The notes under the pieces: model-generated
Database searches by the model: none
Told to the model about the DNA's origin: nothing
The model's input: the letters and a program-made list of their open reading frames with translations, nothing else
Program-made: the position numbers and the translations under genes
Shown: positions 36,065-49,075 of the stretch, piece by piece
Layout: each line of letters starts with the position of its first letter
Position numbering within the stretch: the stretch's first letter is position 1
Assembly (NCBI GenBank): GCA_008973525.1
Contig: WACJ01000118.1
Coordinates: forward strand, 682,001-746,000
DNA: 64,000 bases
Reading direction: 5' to 3'
Source of the DNA: Stenopsyche tienmushanensis
Taxonomy: Eukaryota; Arthropoda; Insecta; Trichoptera; Stenopsychidae

Positions 36065-38573
36065 ACGCACAATCTTTGAATAAATATGAGAATAATAGTG
36101 TATTCAATAATATCAATGGAATCATTTTCCATGGAGACAACAAAGGCGATCTTTGCACTGAATTTGACTTACGCACGCCATCCAAATTTTGATGCTATTT
36201 GCATACAAGTAGTATAATTTTGATCTTTAGAGTGTATCATGTGATTATGTTGAATTTCGACAACCGCTACATTTGGTAAATACATCGTAGTTTATCTTTC
36301 TTAGTGTTTGGTATTAATTAAAATAGTATTGCAGCGGGATGCGAGCATCAGTCAAGGGTGCCATCTCTCGGTGGATGATCTTCGCAAATTGGGAGATTAC
36401 CGCGTCAATCTCCACGAGTGTTTTGAAAGAAAATCCATTGTTGCATAAATAGTGGAATATCTAATTAAGACTAGTGCCGGCTTGTTTGGCTTTGTATTTA
36501 TCGTATTTACTTGATATTTGATGCTTTCTCTCCCTGAACCAAGACATTGTCGCTCGTCTTTCTGCGCCACTGTCGTTGTTGACACAGTTAATTACCAAGA
36601 CATCGTCTCCCGCGGGAGCACCACGTGTATATAAGGGATGAAGAAGGGGGGGGGGGGGTTGGGAAAACCAGGTCAGATGTAAGACTCGTAATTCGGTTAG
36701 AGCAATACTTCGTTAGAGTTCGGCACACGGGCCGTGACTTTCAATTTGAGGAAGCATCCGCTGATAAATGCGATAAGTCTCCACTGCAACTTGCAGCAGT
36801 TGCTCATAATAAAGCATTCCCGTTTATTTACACGCTATCCCAAGGAACTGGGAGCGCAGTTTGAGAACCTGTGATATTGTACACAAGTGCAGGATACACG
36901 TGCTCCGCCACCTATGTAAACAAACGCTGAAGCGCTTACATATGTAAATAACAATTTATGAGCAGTATTGTACTTGAGATTTCAAGTCGTAACGTATACG
37001 AGTAGTTCAGAATAATAAGTGTGTGACTCAGTCTAGGAAAAATATGAGGATTTTCAAATATCTTCACGATTTTACATCATGTTATTCAAAGTAGCCTCAT
37101 ACCTGAATGTGGCATATTATAAATCTTGAAATTGCAACAGATTTGGCTTATAAGCCAACAATATAAAAATCATCCCATCCCAAGAGCAGAGTAGATAATA
37201 AAACTAAGAAAAAACCAGCCAAGATAACATTTCCATCGATTCCATCAAATTATTCGACCCATTGAAGAATCCCCTCGATGTAGAAAATTAACAACTCATT
37301 AATATCCTGAAGTTTTTTATAAACAATCTACAAAGACTATAACTAAAGCAATTTGACGAGATTGGCTCAAGATAGAGATGGAGAGACCTTTGGATGAATG
37401 GAGGGGTTTAACAATGCTTGTCATCAATATCTATTTAAATTTTGCCAATGAATTTCGCCGTAGCAAAATAATAAATATATGCATGCTTTGTAGTTTAAAC
37501 TGTTTTCATAATAGCCTCATTAATACACAAAGCTGCAATGCAAAACAGTGTTACAATTCATTAACGAGTGTGAATTTCAATCAAAATAATTAGACTGTAA
37601 AAACAGTTTGGATCTGATTGAATATCATTTTTCAAGTCCCACTTGAAGCAATACAATTGTAGAAAAATAGATAAGCGTAAAATATAAACGCATATAGAGT
37701 GTCTCATAAACGAATGCTCCTAGCAATATCCAATAACATAATCAATAGTCTCATTTTACAACGCCAATAATAACGATAACAGCAATTATGTTTATCGACA
37801 ATTTATGAAATAAAATCATTTCGTGCATGTTTGAGAAACAACGATTCAGCCCAAAAAGAGTATAATGGTGCAAACAATGCATTTAGTTAAGTGTCGTCCT
37901 TTTCCCATCATAAATCTCGTCCTGTTTGGGTCTTAAATTTGAATGGTTTTAAATGGCACCCTCCTTTTGTCTCGAACATATGTTCCCCGTTTTTTTATTG
38001 TTTCCATATGCAAAGATATTTCATTTTGAAGCAGGACAAGAAGTCATGGAATTGTTTTGAACGATGACAAAATGAATCTTCCCGAATAAACTTCATAAGA
38101 TGAACAAAAAGGGAGTTATTTTTGGGCTGATAAGAATGACAATGTTTCACAATATCAAAAAAAAAACTACCCCCAAACGAAGAAACATATGTATTTGCAA
38201 GTAAGAATAATGATCGTTTTAATCGTCGTAAATAAAGCATTATCTGACACAAAACAAGTGATTCGTATAGTTATCATAACGTCAACATTATGATATTATT
38301 ATATTTATAAGCAATTATTATTATAAGCCATTATATTTATTGTTGTAACGACGATATATCGGCGTTGGCCCTTTTTGCAAGCGTTGATAATTATGATAAA
38401 TTGGCATCCGGCATGAAGAGGGATATTTATCATACACTGCTTTAATAAAATAATAAATTGGTTCCGTGTCTTTATTGTGTTTTTTTTTCATGTGCATACA
38501 AACTTTTTTGGTCAAATATTAGTCAAAATAGATCTTATAATATTTTTTTCTTGATCTTATAATTTCACGATTT
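36065..38573. other. Mostly unique DNA
   Basis: No gene seen apart from chance frames. It contains a promoter-like cluster and a G13 run at 36,607-36,658. A single arm related to the 19.4 kb hairpin lies at 38,347-38,366. Confidence 0.4.
36607..36658 (+). promoter_or_regulatory. Promoter-like cluster with a G13 run
   Basis: A 12-bp palindrome CTCCCGCGGGAG (36,607-36,618), an E-box CACGTG (36,622-36,627) and a TATATAAG box (36,628-36,635) are packed together. They are followed by an uninterrupted run of 13 G (36,646-36,658). An initiator-like TCAGATG lies at about 36,672, farther than the usual 30 bp from TATA. The downstream open frame (36,625-36,864) has no motif. Confidence 0.2.
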
Positions 38574-38814
38574 TTAACCCCTTAAAGAGGTAAGACATAA
38601 AGTTGTGTTCGAATTCTAGTGATTCAGGAAGAGCAAAAGAAATGATCGAATATTGTGTGCTATCGACAGTGTTTATTTATTTATGTACGAGCTTCATACA
38701 CGCTGCGACGGTCCTGATAGATAAGTGGATTTGTACGAATGACAAGTGGCAGACATACAAATATAGCATTTAAATTATGATGATTTAAAATTAGCTCACT
38801 ACTCAAATGGTTAA
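38574..38814 (+). mobile_element. Rep-A copy 5, compact 241 bp with TTAA at both ends
   Basis: The left end reads TTAACCCCTTAAAGAGGTAA. The right end is TTAGCTCACTACTCAAATGG followed by TTAA, whose reverse complement begins TTAACCATTTGAGTAGTGAG. The two ends are imperfect inverted repeats. This copy best defines the short form of the family and its TTAA target preference. Confidence 0.65.
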
Positions 38815-41800
38815 CAGTATGGATCCAGAGCTTTATGAATGAACCCTCACCTAGCGGGCTACCTTGGTGAATGCATCGAATGGCACTTTCATGGCCTTTT
38901 TAATAGGAAATTTAGGTGCATTTGTTTGACTTTTCTTGAAATATTGTCTAATATTATTCAGGGTAATATTACATTAGCTTTCAAAGGAACAGAGTTCATT
39001 CCGCTCTTTCTAAGGCAAAATTTCTGACATATGGATTATTCGGAACTTTTGCATAGTTTACCAATCGATGTAATGCATCATACGCAGTAATAAAGTTATA
39101 AAATCTTTAGTGACATTTAAGCTCTTGGCCATCATCCAATGCAGTGGATATTACGAAACCAAAGCGTTACGATACTCCGGCGCATGGAAGGCACAAAGAG
39201 CAAATGATTTAACACCCGACGCCGATGTGCGTGGGCGAAGCTTTACCACGTCTGCATTTAAGATGAAGTAATTGCCGCATTACAAGACGGCTCAAAAATG
39301 CAGCTCGATCCCCGTAACACTAAGACGTATTTATTGAGCCATAACAATCGCCCCAGAGTTTAAGATATCACGGCTAAAATAGATGTGCTTCGGTCAACGT
39401 ATCAGTAGTTTGGCTCGGGAGTGCGATAAATTTAACCATCACATGGGATCTCTTTTAAGCCCATGGGGCAGAGTGTCTCGTTGGGAGTAATCCAGGGGTG
39501 TGCCCCCGCCAGAGCCAGGGCTTTGTGCCATTACCCATATGGAAACACCTATTTCACTATGGGACTACATGAACGATCAAATGAACCGCATTTTTCGTGC
39601 ATCCGATTAACTGAATTCATTCAATTCGCATGCCGATATTAAACACTGCGACTTGTAAATATCGAACAGTCTGGTATTATGCGACGACGAAAATCGAAAC
39701 AATCCGAATTGTAGCAGAATTCAGTAGACATATTACATGTATAACGTCCAATATAACTGGCAAAGCGCTCACGAGAGACTATTCTGTTAAATTACAGACC
39801 GCAGATTGAACTTTGCCACATTTAGGTCTAGTGGATGTACAATAGTTTGCAAAAGAGATTTGAGACTGGGCAGACCAAGCGTGCAGCATCTTTGTAATTT
39901 ATACAAATTCGGTATTAAAAGCGAAATAGATAAAAGCAGTTGACGACAGATGCTTGAAGAGTTTCTTCAAAAATTATCATCCAAGGCACTCAGGGCTTTC
40001 AAATATTTGCATATAAAGTTTCATCCGAAATGAATGAGATGCTAATGTGATCCGACTTGACTATAAGCATATACACATGTATCTATTCCGCTAAAGTAAC
40101 GAGCGGGTCAAAATAAGTTGAAGATGTACTGAATAGACAGGAATACAGGCATTTTAATGGGAACTGCCTGGAGCATAATTCTTGAAAAAATCAATAATAC
40201 TGCAAGATATATCCTGATAATGCTGAATTCCTTGCAAGAAGACGATCGGTGGAAATATTATCAATTGAGTTTAGAAATGCACAGCGAATATTTCTTCCAT
40301 CTATTCCAACGAACATCAAAAAATCTTGTATTGAGTCCATACACTAGGAATCGAAGATGACATATAAGTCATAGAAATTAGGGTTGCCCACTTTTTCACA
40401 ACACAATTTTAGAACGTGTATATAAATATATCATCATTATATATGCCGAACGAACAGACAGATATATAGTATTTGTTTGGAAAAGTGGTGGAATATCGAA
40501 AGTTCAACGATAAGCACGAAGTCATGTGCAAAAGAAAGATCTGTTTTGGGTGGAAGGTCGAAAGAAATGATTATTCTGCATTAGAATGCATCAAACAATC
40601 TCAAACGGTGAGCAGAATATATCACTAAAAAATAAATAAATATAAATCAAATATCATAACACCACCCCCGCGGGACATGATGCAACGGTGCACACTTGAA
40701 GCAGTACGACTCTTTCATCCCGTAATAGATTGCAGCAAGGGTGACCGCCGGTCACCTTAAATGAATTCCCACCCCAACCCCGAGTTGCAATAATTGAATG
40801 AGCCCCTAATTACATTTCATTCCGTTCGAGTATTAGCAAACTTGCTTAGCACTCGAAAGAAATCAAAGCTTTCGAGGTCCGCCGAAGAGGGTTTGCAGCA
40901 ACGGACCAACCCTCCAAGTTCAACTTTGATTAATCACGCCGTATGACGTCATCCAATTAAAAGAAAAACATCTCAATATCGATATGAAGAGCAAAACCTA
41001 CAATCTCTTCCATCGACCAACTTTAATGGACTTTAAATGCGAACTTTTTTGTTTGAGCGAAAACACCCTTACCATTATCTTTACTTAATACTACTTAAAC
41101 TTATATCACAAAGCGTACACAATCAATTAAATTCGATTTATTTCCATTGTCATATCTTTCATGGCGATCTTACGGACCGCTTCCAAGAAGCCCCGAACAC
41201 ACGCTCGCATACACACAGCAACGTGTACACTCCCACATTATTTTACTGCGAATTTCGTCTCAACGCTATTATTATGCCAGAGTTTGTTTGCGGGTTTAAA
41301 GTTCGAAGAATAAATTTACTAAATATAGACGGCGAATTTTCCCAGCTTTGTTTATGAAACTTTGATGTGTTTTATAAAAGCAAAATGTAATTCATAAATA
41401 TTACGTTGCGGAGTATCGGCATTTTTTCGAGTCTCATGGCGATGCCGAAATTTTAAACGGCGGGAATAAGTATTAATTAAAAAACGACGGTAAACTCTAA
41501 ATTTAACGATCGCAAATGAAGGGAGTGGGTGCCCTTTAACGACGAAAGCTAGTTAAATCCAAAACAATCTAGGGAGGCTTTTTAATCATATTGACATCGA
41601 CATTGAGCACAATGTTATAAATATAAATTATTGATCCAATTTCATTACCATTCAATAATATCATCGATATAAAAGCGATTTTAAGCATTAAATTTGTCAA
41701 AAAGTCGCTGTTTTTTTTTGTATTTCATAAGATGTTAATTTGCGACGGAGAATAAATTTAATATAAAAGGCTATTGGAAAGATATATGAAGTGGTAGTCG

Positions 41801-41969
41801 AATCGACTAACATTATCTATACAAAGTTTTAGAAAGCTTTGAGCTTTATTTATTAATCACCTAGATAATTTTGAAATTATTAAAAATATAAAAAACAACA
41901 TCAATATCAAAAGATAATATATAATGGATGTCAGTGTTAATAAAAAACAATATTCTTTTTGAGATGCTA
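38815..41969. other. Unique DNA
   Basis: No gene seen. A 7-3-7 inverted repeat GGTGACC-GCC-GGTCACC at 40,740-40,756 has the form of an everted nuclear-receptor half-site pair. A GAACAGACAGA string near 40,455 may be an inverted Helitron-type end. Confidence 0.4.
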
Positions 41970-42285
41970 TTAACCTTTTGTGGAGTTAAGACACGTATTT
42001 GTGCTCGCATTTTATCAAGAGAGACAGAGACGGAGAGTGTCTTGCATGTCGAGTCAACCCAAATTTATCGACTAAAAACGATAAATTATATTATTCGATT
42101 TTATGTGTATCAAGTGTATTGTTTATGTATAGGCGAAGAGATTAACGAATACTGTGTGCTATCGACAGCGTTTATTTATTTATATACAAGCTTCATACAC
42201 GCTGCGGGGGTCCTAACAGATAAGTGGATTTATGCGAGCGGTAAGCGGTGGACATAGCATAGCGAATATAGCATCTAAGTTTATG
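41970..42285 (+). mobile_element. Rep-A copy 6, right end truncated
   Basis: The left end is TTAACCTTTTGTGGAGTTAA. AGAGACAGAGACGGAGAGTG and GTGTGCTATCGACAGCGTTT follow in order. Similarity ends after GCATCTAAGTTTATGA without the usual TTAGCTCACTACTC end. Confidence 0.55.
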
Positions 42286-45200
42286 AACTCAATATCCATT
42301 TACAGAATGACATATATACAATATTAATAACATGTTGTGACAACCCTGAGCAAGAAATGTTCAAAATCCATAAACGATCCCGCAGGATAGAATGCGATGT
42401 ACATGCATTTACTAGGACATAAACGGCGTCTTTAAACAATAAAATATACATTTGTGATTTATTGATATAAAATTAGATTTAAATCGATTATTTCATATGG
42501 AACAGACAGACACACATTTATATAAGTAGATAGATGTATCTAAAAGTGATTTATTTTTATGAATCCGGGCAATCGTTGAATATTATTTTATCTGGATCGC
42601 CAGGATGATTAATGTCGAATAAAGACATTTAAAAGCGTCGTTTATTTTCAAACGACACGATTCATTAAATCTTCATGATTTAGTGTGAAATCGCTGCATT
42701 TTTTCCATGGACCGGCGTCATTTCAAGAAGTATATGCGATTCATTTAAAATTCTCCAAACATCGGGATATTCATACGCCCGGGAACGTTCTAAAAGTGGA
42801 AGCATGAAATTTACTCGAGAATTTTTTGTGGGATGGAAAACATTGTCATGTAATGGACACGAAAGCATTTCAGGCACTTTGTTTATATGGAGAGAGCGTT
42901 GAACTTAGCCAACTTTGTTGGCTTTGATCGATAAACACAGCTTCCGCCAACAAACTTCTTTACTTTCATATCGCACAAGCGTTGGCCTTATTTTTATCGA
43001 CAAGCCGAGATGCGAAAATCTTCTTTTGATACCGGCACTTGTATGGGGACTTGGGTATCGATCACGGGTTTGCGCTAAACCTTTGTCGGATTGCTTTGTA
43101 TTCTGGTTAACTGAGGCTTTGATTAAATAGGATGTTCAATAGCGTTAAAGCTACCGTCACCAATCTGTATGGGATTCTGCTTTCAGGTTTGCCATCAATA
43201 GGTTTAAAGAACATGCTTTGGAAATTCAGCAAATTCAAAATAGTGCTGAGCTATTTGTATCAATGGATGATGGGTTTTTGCGATAATCTCACGATGGGGT
43301 GGTGCTTAAGGACGGTGTCAATATTTCGCATATACATCGAACTTATGACGCTTATTGGCTTAGCTGAATGCAGCATTGGACCGTCAAAAGCGTTTAATTT
43401 AATATTTTGGATAAATTCGAAATAATTTTAGCAAAACTTTGCATCATAAATTTAATTCAGAAATGATTCCATACCTCATCAATTGTGGCAATGTTTTGTG
43501 CAGACCTTAAAGTATAACGAGGTCCTGGGGGTGGAACAGAGTGACTTTAATATATTCAGGGTCCTAGAATGTTACTGGATAATATTTGCATCGAATGTTA
43601 TTTAATACTGAGTAAAATTTCGATTTTCCGGGTACGTATTATATGTGCATTAAACGTATTAATGACTTCTTGTAAACTTCTGTAATTTAGTTTCTATAAA
43701 AAGCATTTGATTAATGGATGCAATTATATTTTGCACAATATTAAGCCAAATAATATAAAATGAACCAAGAGACATTTAAATGCATTTAAATAGGATCTTA
43801 ATAGATTCGCCGATCATTTTTTTAAATTTTTGATGAATAGTTTTTTCATTAAAATATTTCTGTATTATAAAAGCAACAAATATGTTGCAATTAAAATTCT
43901 GCATAATATTTTTATCAAATGCTGAAAAAATATTGTAAAAGTCAATGTTAGTCGATTCGACTAATATGCCATAAATTTTGCATTATTACTGTTAAGCCTT
44001 GGTGGCAATTTGTTATTTTTTTCCTTCCCAGAAATTTCTTGACCACAACTTGGCATCTCGGCATGATAGCAGCAATACCGTAGATAAAAAAAGGCGAACG
44101 GATCCAAATTGGTCCCGTTTTGTACTTTACCTACATCCGCCCCTGCCCCGCACGTCCGATAAGGTCACATATATCAAACACTAATTACAAGAGGGATTTA
44201 ATAAACCCTCTGGAGCGAAAGCCTCCGCCCGCCCACCCCCCAGAAACCTCCCGCCCATCACCCGTACGCCGGGCTTTGATGTCCAATTATGTATCCCAGA
44301 GTACCCGACATGCTTGTCTAAGCGTTCGTTTTAAAACGAATATTCCATTTTCCTGCGCTGTAAAAGTGCTTCGGCGGAATTTAGTGTTTCTGCAAGGGAA
44401 AGCCCCAACCTAGTTTTCCATTAGCAGAAGTCGGCTGTATAAATTACTATATAAAAGTGTTACGGGGTAAAATGCCAACACGTAGAGGTATGCCGGATGA
44501 AGCGCGTAGGAGGATTACTCCAAAAAGGCTAGGAGATTTTCAATATGGAATGGCCGTAAAAGAGGCATATTTCATTTGAGGAGGATCAGAAAATAATATT
44601 GGTTATATTGGAAATTTTATATTGCAGAACAGTGAATGGATCAATTCCGCAGCGTCATGAATTTCCCGTATGCTCTCAATGATCGTTCGACACAGGAAGT
44701 TGGACAGCGTCCAGAACGTTTGGTCACTTTTAGCATCGTATTATTTTTTATCGTCGATTTCGTATATAATATGCGAAAAGTGTCAGAACATCACAATTAT
44801 ATTGCGCTTAGGAAATGTGTGCCGGAATGATTTTCGTATTAAAACGGGACTCTTCGCGCTGATAAGTGCTATCCCAGGAGGAAGTCGCTAATCGCAGACT
44901 GCACACGATACCGTATCAAATCGCACAAAAACGAGACAATATAACGACCGCAATATAACGTGGAATGGAGGCATTCCCACTTTTTCCGCTGCAATAAAAG
45001 TACCCTCAAAAATGTCCCTGCATTCTGTTGGAGAGTAAGTCGTCGGTCTCATATTGAAAACACATGCCGCAGACAAAGGGAATTTAAATGCGGGCATTAA
45101 AAAGGAATCCGCACCAAAGACACTGGAAGCCTTCAACGGGAACAATACGGACAGTAATGCCACTCCTTTTTGCATCGTTCCTCCAAGAAAAAATGCACTT

Positions 45201-46649
45201 AAGCATCCCTCGCTCCGACCACCACAATAGCCATGGACAAATTCAAATCAGGGAGCAAGCTGCACTATTGAGGAGTCGAAAACTTCCAACAGAAACGCTC
45301 TCGACGACCGCTCAAGAGTCTGTGGGTTGGCTCCGACAATTTATTACGTGTGCAGCGGAGATAAACGAAACCATGTGGTCGTCGCAATGCTTGTTTTTCC
45401 ATGTTCGAAAAATTCACACGTGTTCCCGGTCAGTGGAATGAAATGTGGTCGATAAAAACGGAGCTAAACAAAGCATCTTTGTTTGTCCGGGCAGAAAATA
45501 ACATCTTGTTCCATAATTGACCGACAAAATGGGCACTGTGTACGAACAAGCCGCTCGAAAAACGACACGATTTACGAGTGATTTACATACCGAAATAAAT
45601 TTCAAATCATGACATTTTAAAGAAGACAGTATCCTTCCTAAAATGTAAGGCTTATAAATAGAATCGACTTTCTTTTTACGCGTTGAAATATTCAATGTCG
45701 TTCAGCTTTAGCTGTTGGAAATTGATCCACTCTCTCTCTCCCTAGGAGCAGTTATTTCATCTATTTTACATAAGATACGATCGATTTTGACATATATTTG
45801 AATATTCTTCAATTTTTTTACTATTTACATCTTTACAATTGAAATTTAAGATGCTCGTTATAAACGTGAAATATTAGAATTGGATAACTTTTCCTATTAT
45901 TCTTCATACAATAGGATACAAAAGCTTTAATTTTGATACAATTCTATTGATAATGAATATTCATTTATGATATGTATATATTCAACACTGCTAGAATAGG
46001 AGCCATATCAAAATTTACTTCTTCAAAATGACTGGATCGAAGTTTTCTACTGCCTTCTCAGGATAGGTATGATTACGAAACCATCATTCGATACCTGCTG
46101 GATCAAAAATTAAAAACAAAGATCATGTTGGCTTATATATAATATTTAATGCATTGTGTGTATCTGCACTCTGTTGATATAATATATAAAATATTTTACA
46201 TTTATAAAATCACACAATTTGCATTGTTTTACACTATGTATTTTTCCTATTAAAACGGAGTTTATTTACTGTAAATTGATTTGCAATAACGGTATAAGCT
46301 TGTTCAATGTAATCAACTTAAATTTATGATGCATTGTAAGGTCTTGATACGTTTATCAGTATGGAAATAATAAGCATCGTTCAGCTCGCGTGCTAAACGT
46401 AAACAGCATGAGTAATGATCCTTGTTCATTGTCGCCCATTAATTGCACGTTGATTGAAACGATAATGATTCATAATTCACATACTATTATCTACATCAGA
46501 TAAATAACTAGACGCGTCACTGACGATGTTACAATTGTACCCTAATTGCCGAGGCTCAAAATAAATCTATAATTGCATTTTTATAAAAATCCGTGTTTGC
46601 AACGTATGCATAATGTACAATGATTTATAAAATGATGTTTAAGTGCATT
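42286..46649. other. Unique DNA with GC-richer patches
   Basis: No gene recognised. Frames at 43,132-43,425, 44,120-44,413, 44,888-45,175 and 45,088-45,441 overlap on opposite strands and carry no motif. A (TC) run lies near 45,730. Confidence 0.4.
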
Positions 46650-46654
46650 AAAAT

Positions 46655-46800
46655 TAAATGTATGTCTGTCTGTCTGTTTGATAGCTTGTTTTGCATTTTT
46701 ATTAGTTTTATGTTGCATAAAATTTATGAAAAACCTCCGATATAAAAATTGACAATATTCTAATTAAAATATGACTTGAGCTTTTAATTACAAGCGATTG
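46655..46800 (+). repeat. Possible Helitron-derived repeat
   Basis: It opens ATGTATGTCTGTCTGTCTGT, like 8713, and near 46,780 has AATTACAAGCGATTGTG, loosely like the inner part of that copy. Confidence 0.3.
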
Positions 46801-48040
46801 TGTAAGCTTATGATTTTAAGCGGAAAATATTGGATAATTAGTAAAATGTCATTCAAAGGCGACCACTCGAACAGGGAGCATTTAATATATATAAATATGC
46901 CTATAGATTTGATTTATGCGATCAAATATATGATGTATTTGGACATGCTCACCTTGGTGGCCCGTAGGATAATCATATATAATTCATAGGAAAAATTTAT
47001 GATGTGTGTGCTTAATATTTGTATGTCTTTGCTTTGTTATTTTCCGTTTTGTATATCATTCCGCATGGGTGTAATTTTATGTTCTTGCGGCTTGATTAAA
47101 ATGCTTTGTATCATCACGCATTTGTGTCGAGCATGAAAATAAAATAATAAAAAATCTTGGCATTATTGAAACGGCGCCAGATGAAAAAGCAGCAGTATCA
47201 GCGCATAAGCATCCCGGGGCAGACACACATCTGCAACATGTGGAAAAGTGGAAAAACATTTCCCCGCATTAGCCTCCGCATCTATCATCGCGGGGAGGAG
47301 AGCCGCAAAAACAATAAACTGCCATAAATCAACACAAAAGTTTAATAAACTGCTCCAAGCCCAGTCCTCCAGGCTCGCAGTCGCTAAAGTAAATGTAGGG
47401 AGAGCATTCCGCAGAGGACTCTCCCTGTTTGTGACAAAACGGATCTTCCGCAGCGCAGCAAGAAAGACTGTAATAAATTGCACCGTGCCTGCCATTTATT
47501 AAAACGGTGAGGATGTGTGATGCATACCCTGTATTGAAATGGCTTTCAATAACGTTTTTGTTTATGCATGCGCCATAAGGCTGACTTTATCCCCCTTTAT
47601 TTCGAATCCGGGATGAGCTGGTTGTCTGCATAACTATTGCGCCCCGGCTGCACTTTTTTAATATAATTGGCAATGATTTACAATTTTAACCCCCCCAACG
47701 AAAACGTCTACAAGAAGCTTAAATCATAAATGGAAAAAAAATATAACAATATTATTTGATAATCGTTTTCAGCATTCGAAATACAATTCTATATAAAACA
47801 TTCAAGTAGAGGTATTGAATAACAACTGACAGCCCTTCAATACTGCTTAACTTTACTTTTCCTAATTCTTTCTTCAATATCCATCATCGAATGTGATCGA
47901 TTTCCTTATGATATTAATCACCGCAGTGTTTAATATTTCAGATGCAGAAAATTAGGATAAACTCGGGTTGATCAATCGAAAATATGAATTATTCTGCTCT
48001 TCCAAATGCGTTGGTAGGCTGAGATTTTCCACAATATGAA
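46801..48040. other. Unique DNA
   Basis: The overlapping frames at 47,163-47,495 (minus) and 47,248-47,502 (plus) occupy the same GC-richer patch and show no domain. No gene is supported. Confidence 0.4.
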
Positions 48041-48083
48041 TCTAAGCCCGAACCTTTATAATAAGAGTCCAGGACTAAATCTA
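48041..48083 (+). repeat. Rep-E short repeat
   Basis: AAGCCCGAACCTTTATAATA, then AGAGTCCAGGA, matches 49,031-49,075. The two copies lie on either side of the decayed piggyBac element. Confidence 0.4.
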
Positions 48084-48228
48084 CTATATTGATACTTGGT
48101 CATTATTTTTTGAATAAAATAAAAGCAAATATGACTAAAATTGCATTATTAAATCATGAACAGTTAGACAGTCACTGATGATGGTGCTTTAACATGGAAT
48201 TAATCAAAAAAATATAACTTTGTTGATA

Positions 48229-48909
48229 TTAACACTTTCGTGGCCGGTGATGCATGTGTTGCATGCCACATATGCATCATAATCGCGGCGACCGTCCATA
48301 TACATCAGTAATCAATGAATATGGTGAATGATTTTTCATATCTTCAACTGTTAATGCTACATTTATTTGTTCATAGGTCTGATCTTTTGATGCGGCCACT
48401 TTGAGGCTTGTCGGTTTCCAAAAACCGGTTTTGAAAACCCAGTTTTTAAGCAAAGATTTTGACATTCACAATAAAATTAAATTTTCATTATCTAAAGACT
48501 TTGTAGAATCTAAAGATGTTTGTTGAAGATGTCGAGGCTATATCGACATTAGATTCTTCGTTAAAACACGAAAACCATTGAAACACAAAAAAGTTGTTGA
48601 TGAAACTCATCAGAAATCTTTGAGTACCAAAGTCCAAATTGGGAAGAATAAAGCTTGAATGAGACCTGGCATTTTACATACAACAATCCCAATAAACATA
48701 AAGACTGCACAGTGTACTCTAATCGAAAAATTCCAGAAGAAAAGCATGAAACTACCTACTATTGTAATACGTGCGAAACCAGGCCTTCATCCAGGGGATT
48801 GTATCAAAAATACCATACATGATTGAAATTTAAAAATTGAATTTGTACATACATATTAAATGAAAAATGTCGGTTTTTGTATAAGCCCTAGCGGCCACGA
48901 TAGTGTTAA
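48229..48909 (+). mobile_element. Decayed piggyBac-like element with TTAA ends
   Basis: The left end reads TTAACACTTTCGTGGCCGGT at 48,229. The reverse complement of the right end reads TTAACACTATCGTGGCCGCT, ending at 48,909. The inverted repeat is about 20-24 bp with two differences in the first 20. The right-hand part encodes the cysteine-rich tail of a piggyBac transposase on the plus strand. At 681 bp most of the transposase is gone. Confidence 0.8.
48670..48822 (+). pseudogene. piggyBac transposase C-terminal relic
   Basis: One frame reads HFTYNNPNKHKDCTVYSNRK, then ETTYYCNTC, and ends QKYHT at a stop (48,820-48,822). This order, with RHF, a basic stretch, C--C, Y-C--C and a terminal YHT, is the zinc-binding C-terminal domain of piggyBac transposases. 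The second cysteine has become tyrosine. The expected KPGLHPGDC segment is present but one frame over (about 48,777-48,803), implying two compensating indels. The upstream catalytic domain is absent or unrecognisable, so the gene is dead. It lies within matching TTAA termini, which supports the assignment independently. Confidence 0.78.
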
Positions 48910-49030
48910 GTGGCTATGTTTGTAACGAATTGTTTAGTTGCTGTTTTGCATCATCCAGGAAAATACTATTTTTGTACTATTGCTATTACTGTTGCAAATT
49001 CAGTCGTTTAATTTATTCCACTACCTATAT

Positions 49031-49075
49031 TTGAACCCGAACCTTCATAATAAAAAGTCCAGGATCTAAAGCCAT
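49031..49075 (+). repeat. Rep-E short repeat
   Basis: CCCGAACCTTCATAATAAAA, then AGTCCAGGATCTAAA. Matches 48,041-48,083 and, inverted, 15,781-15,830. Confidence 0.4.

Noticed and set aside
38585..38595. AAAGAG|GTAAGAC, resembling a plus-strand recursive splice site, also at 56,728.
   Set aside because: It is part of the Rep-A left terminus and lacks a pyrimidine tract and a YAG acceptor.
39490..39530. CCAGGGGTGTGCCCCC as a possible hAT end.
   Set aside because: No partner terminus or 8-bp duplication found; it reads as a local GC-rich palindrome.
47163..47502. Overlapping 110- and 84-codon frames on opposite strands.
   Set aside because: Mutually antisense openness in a GC-rich patch, with no motif in either.
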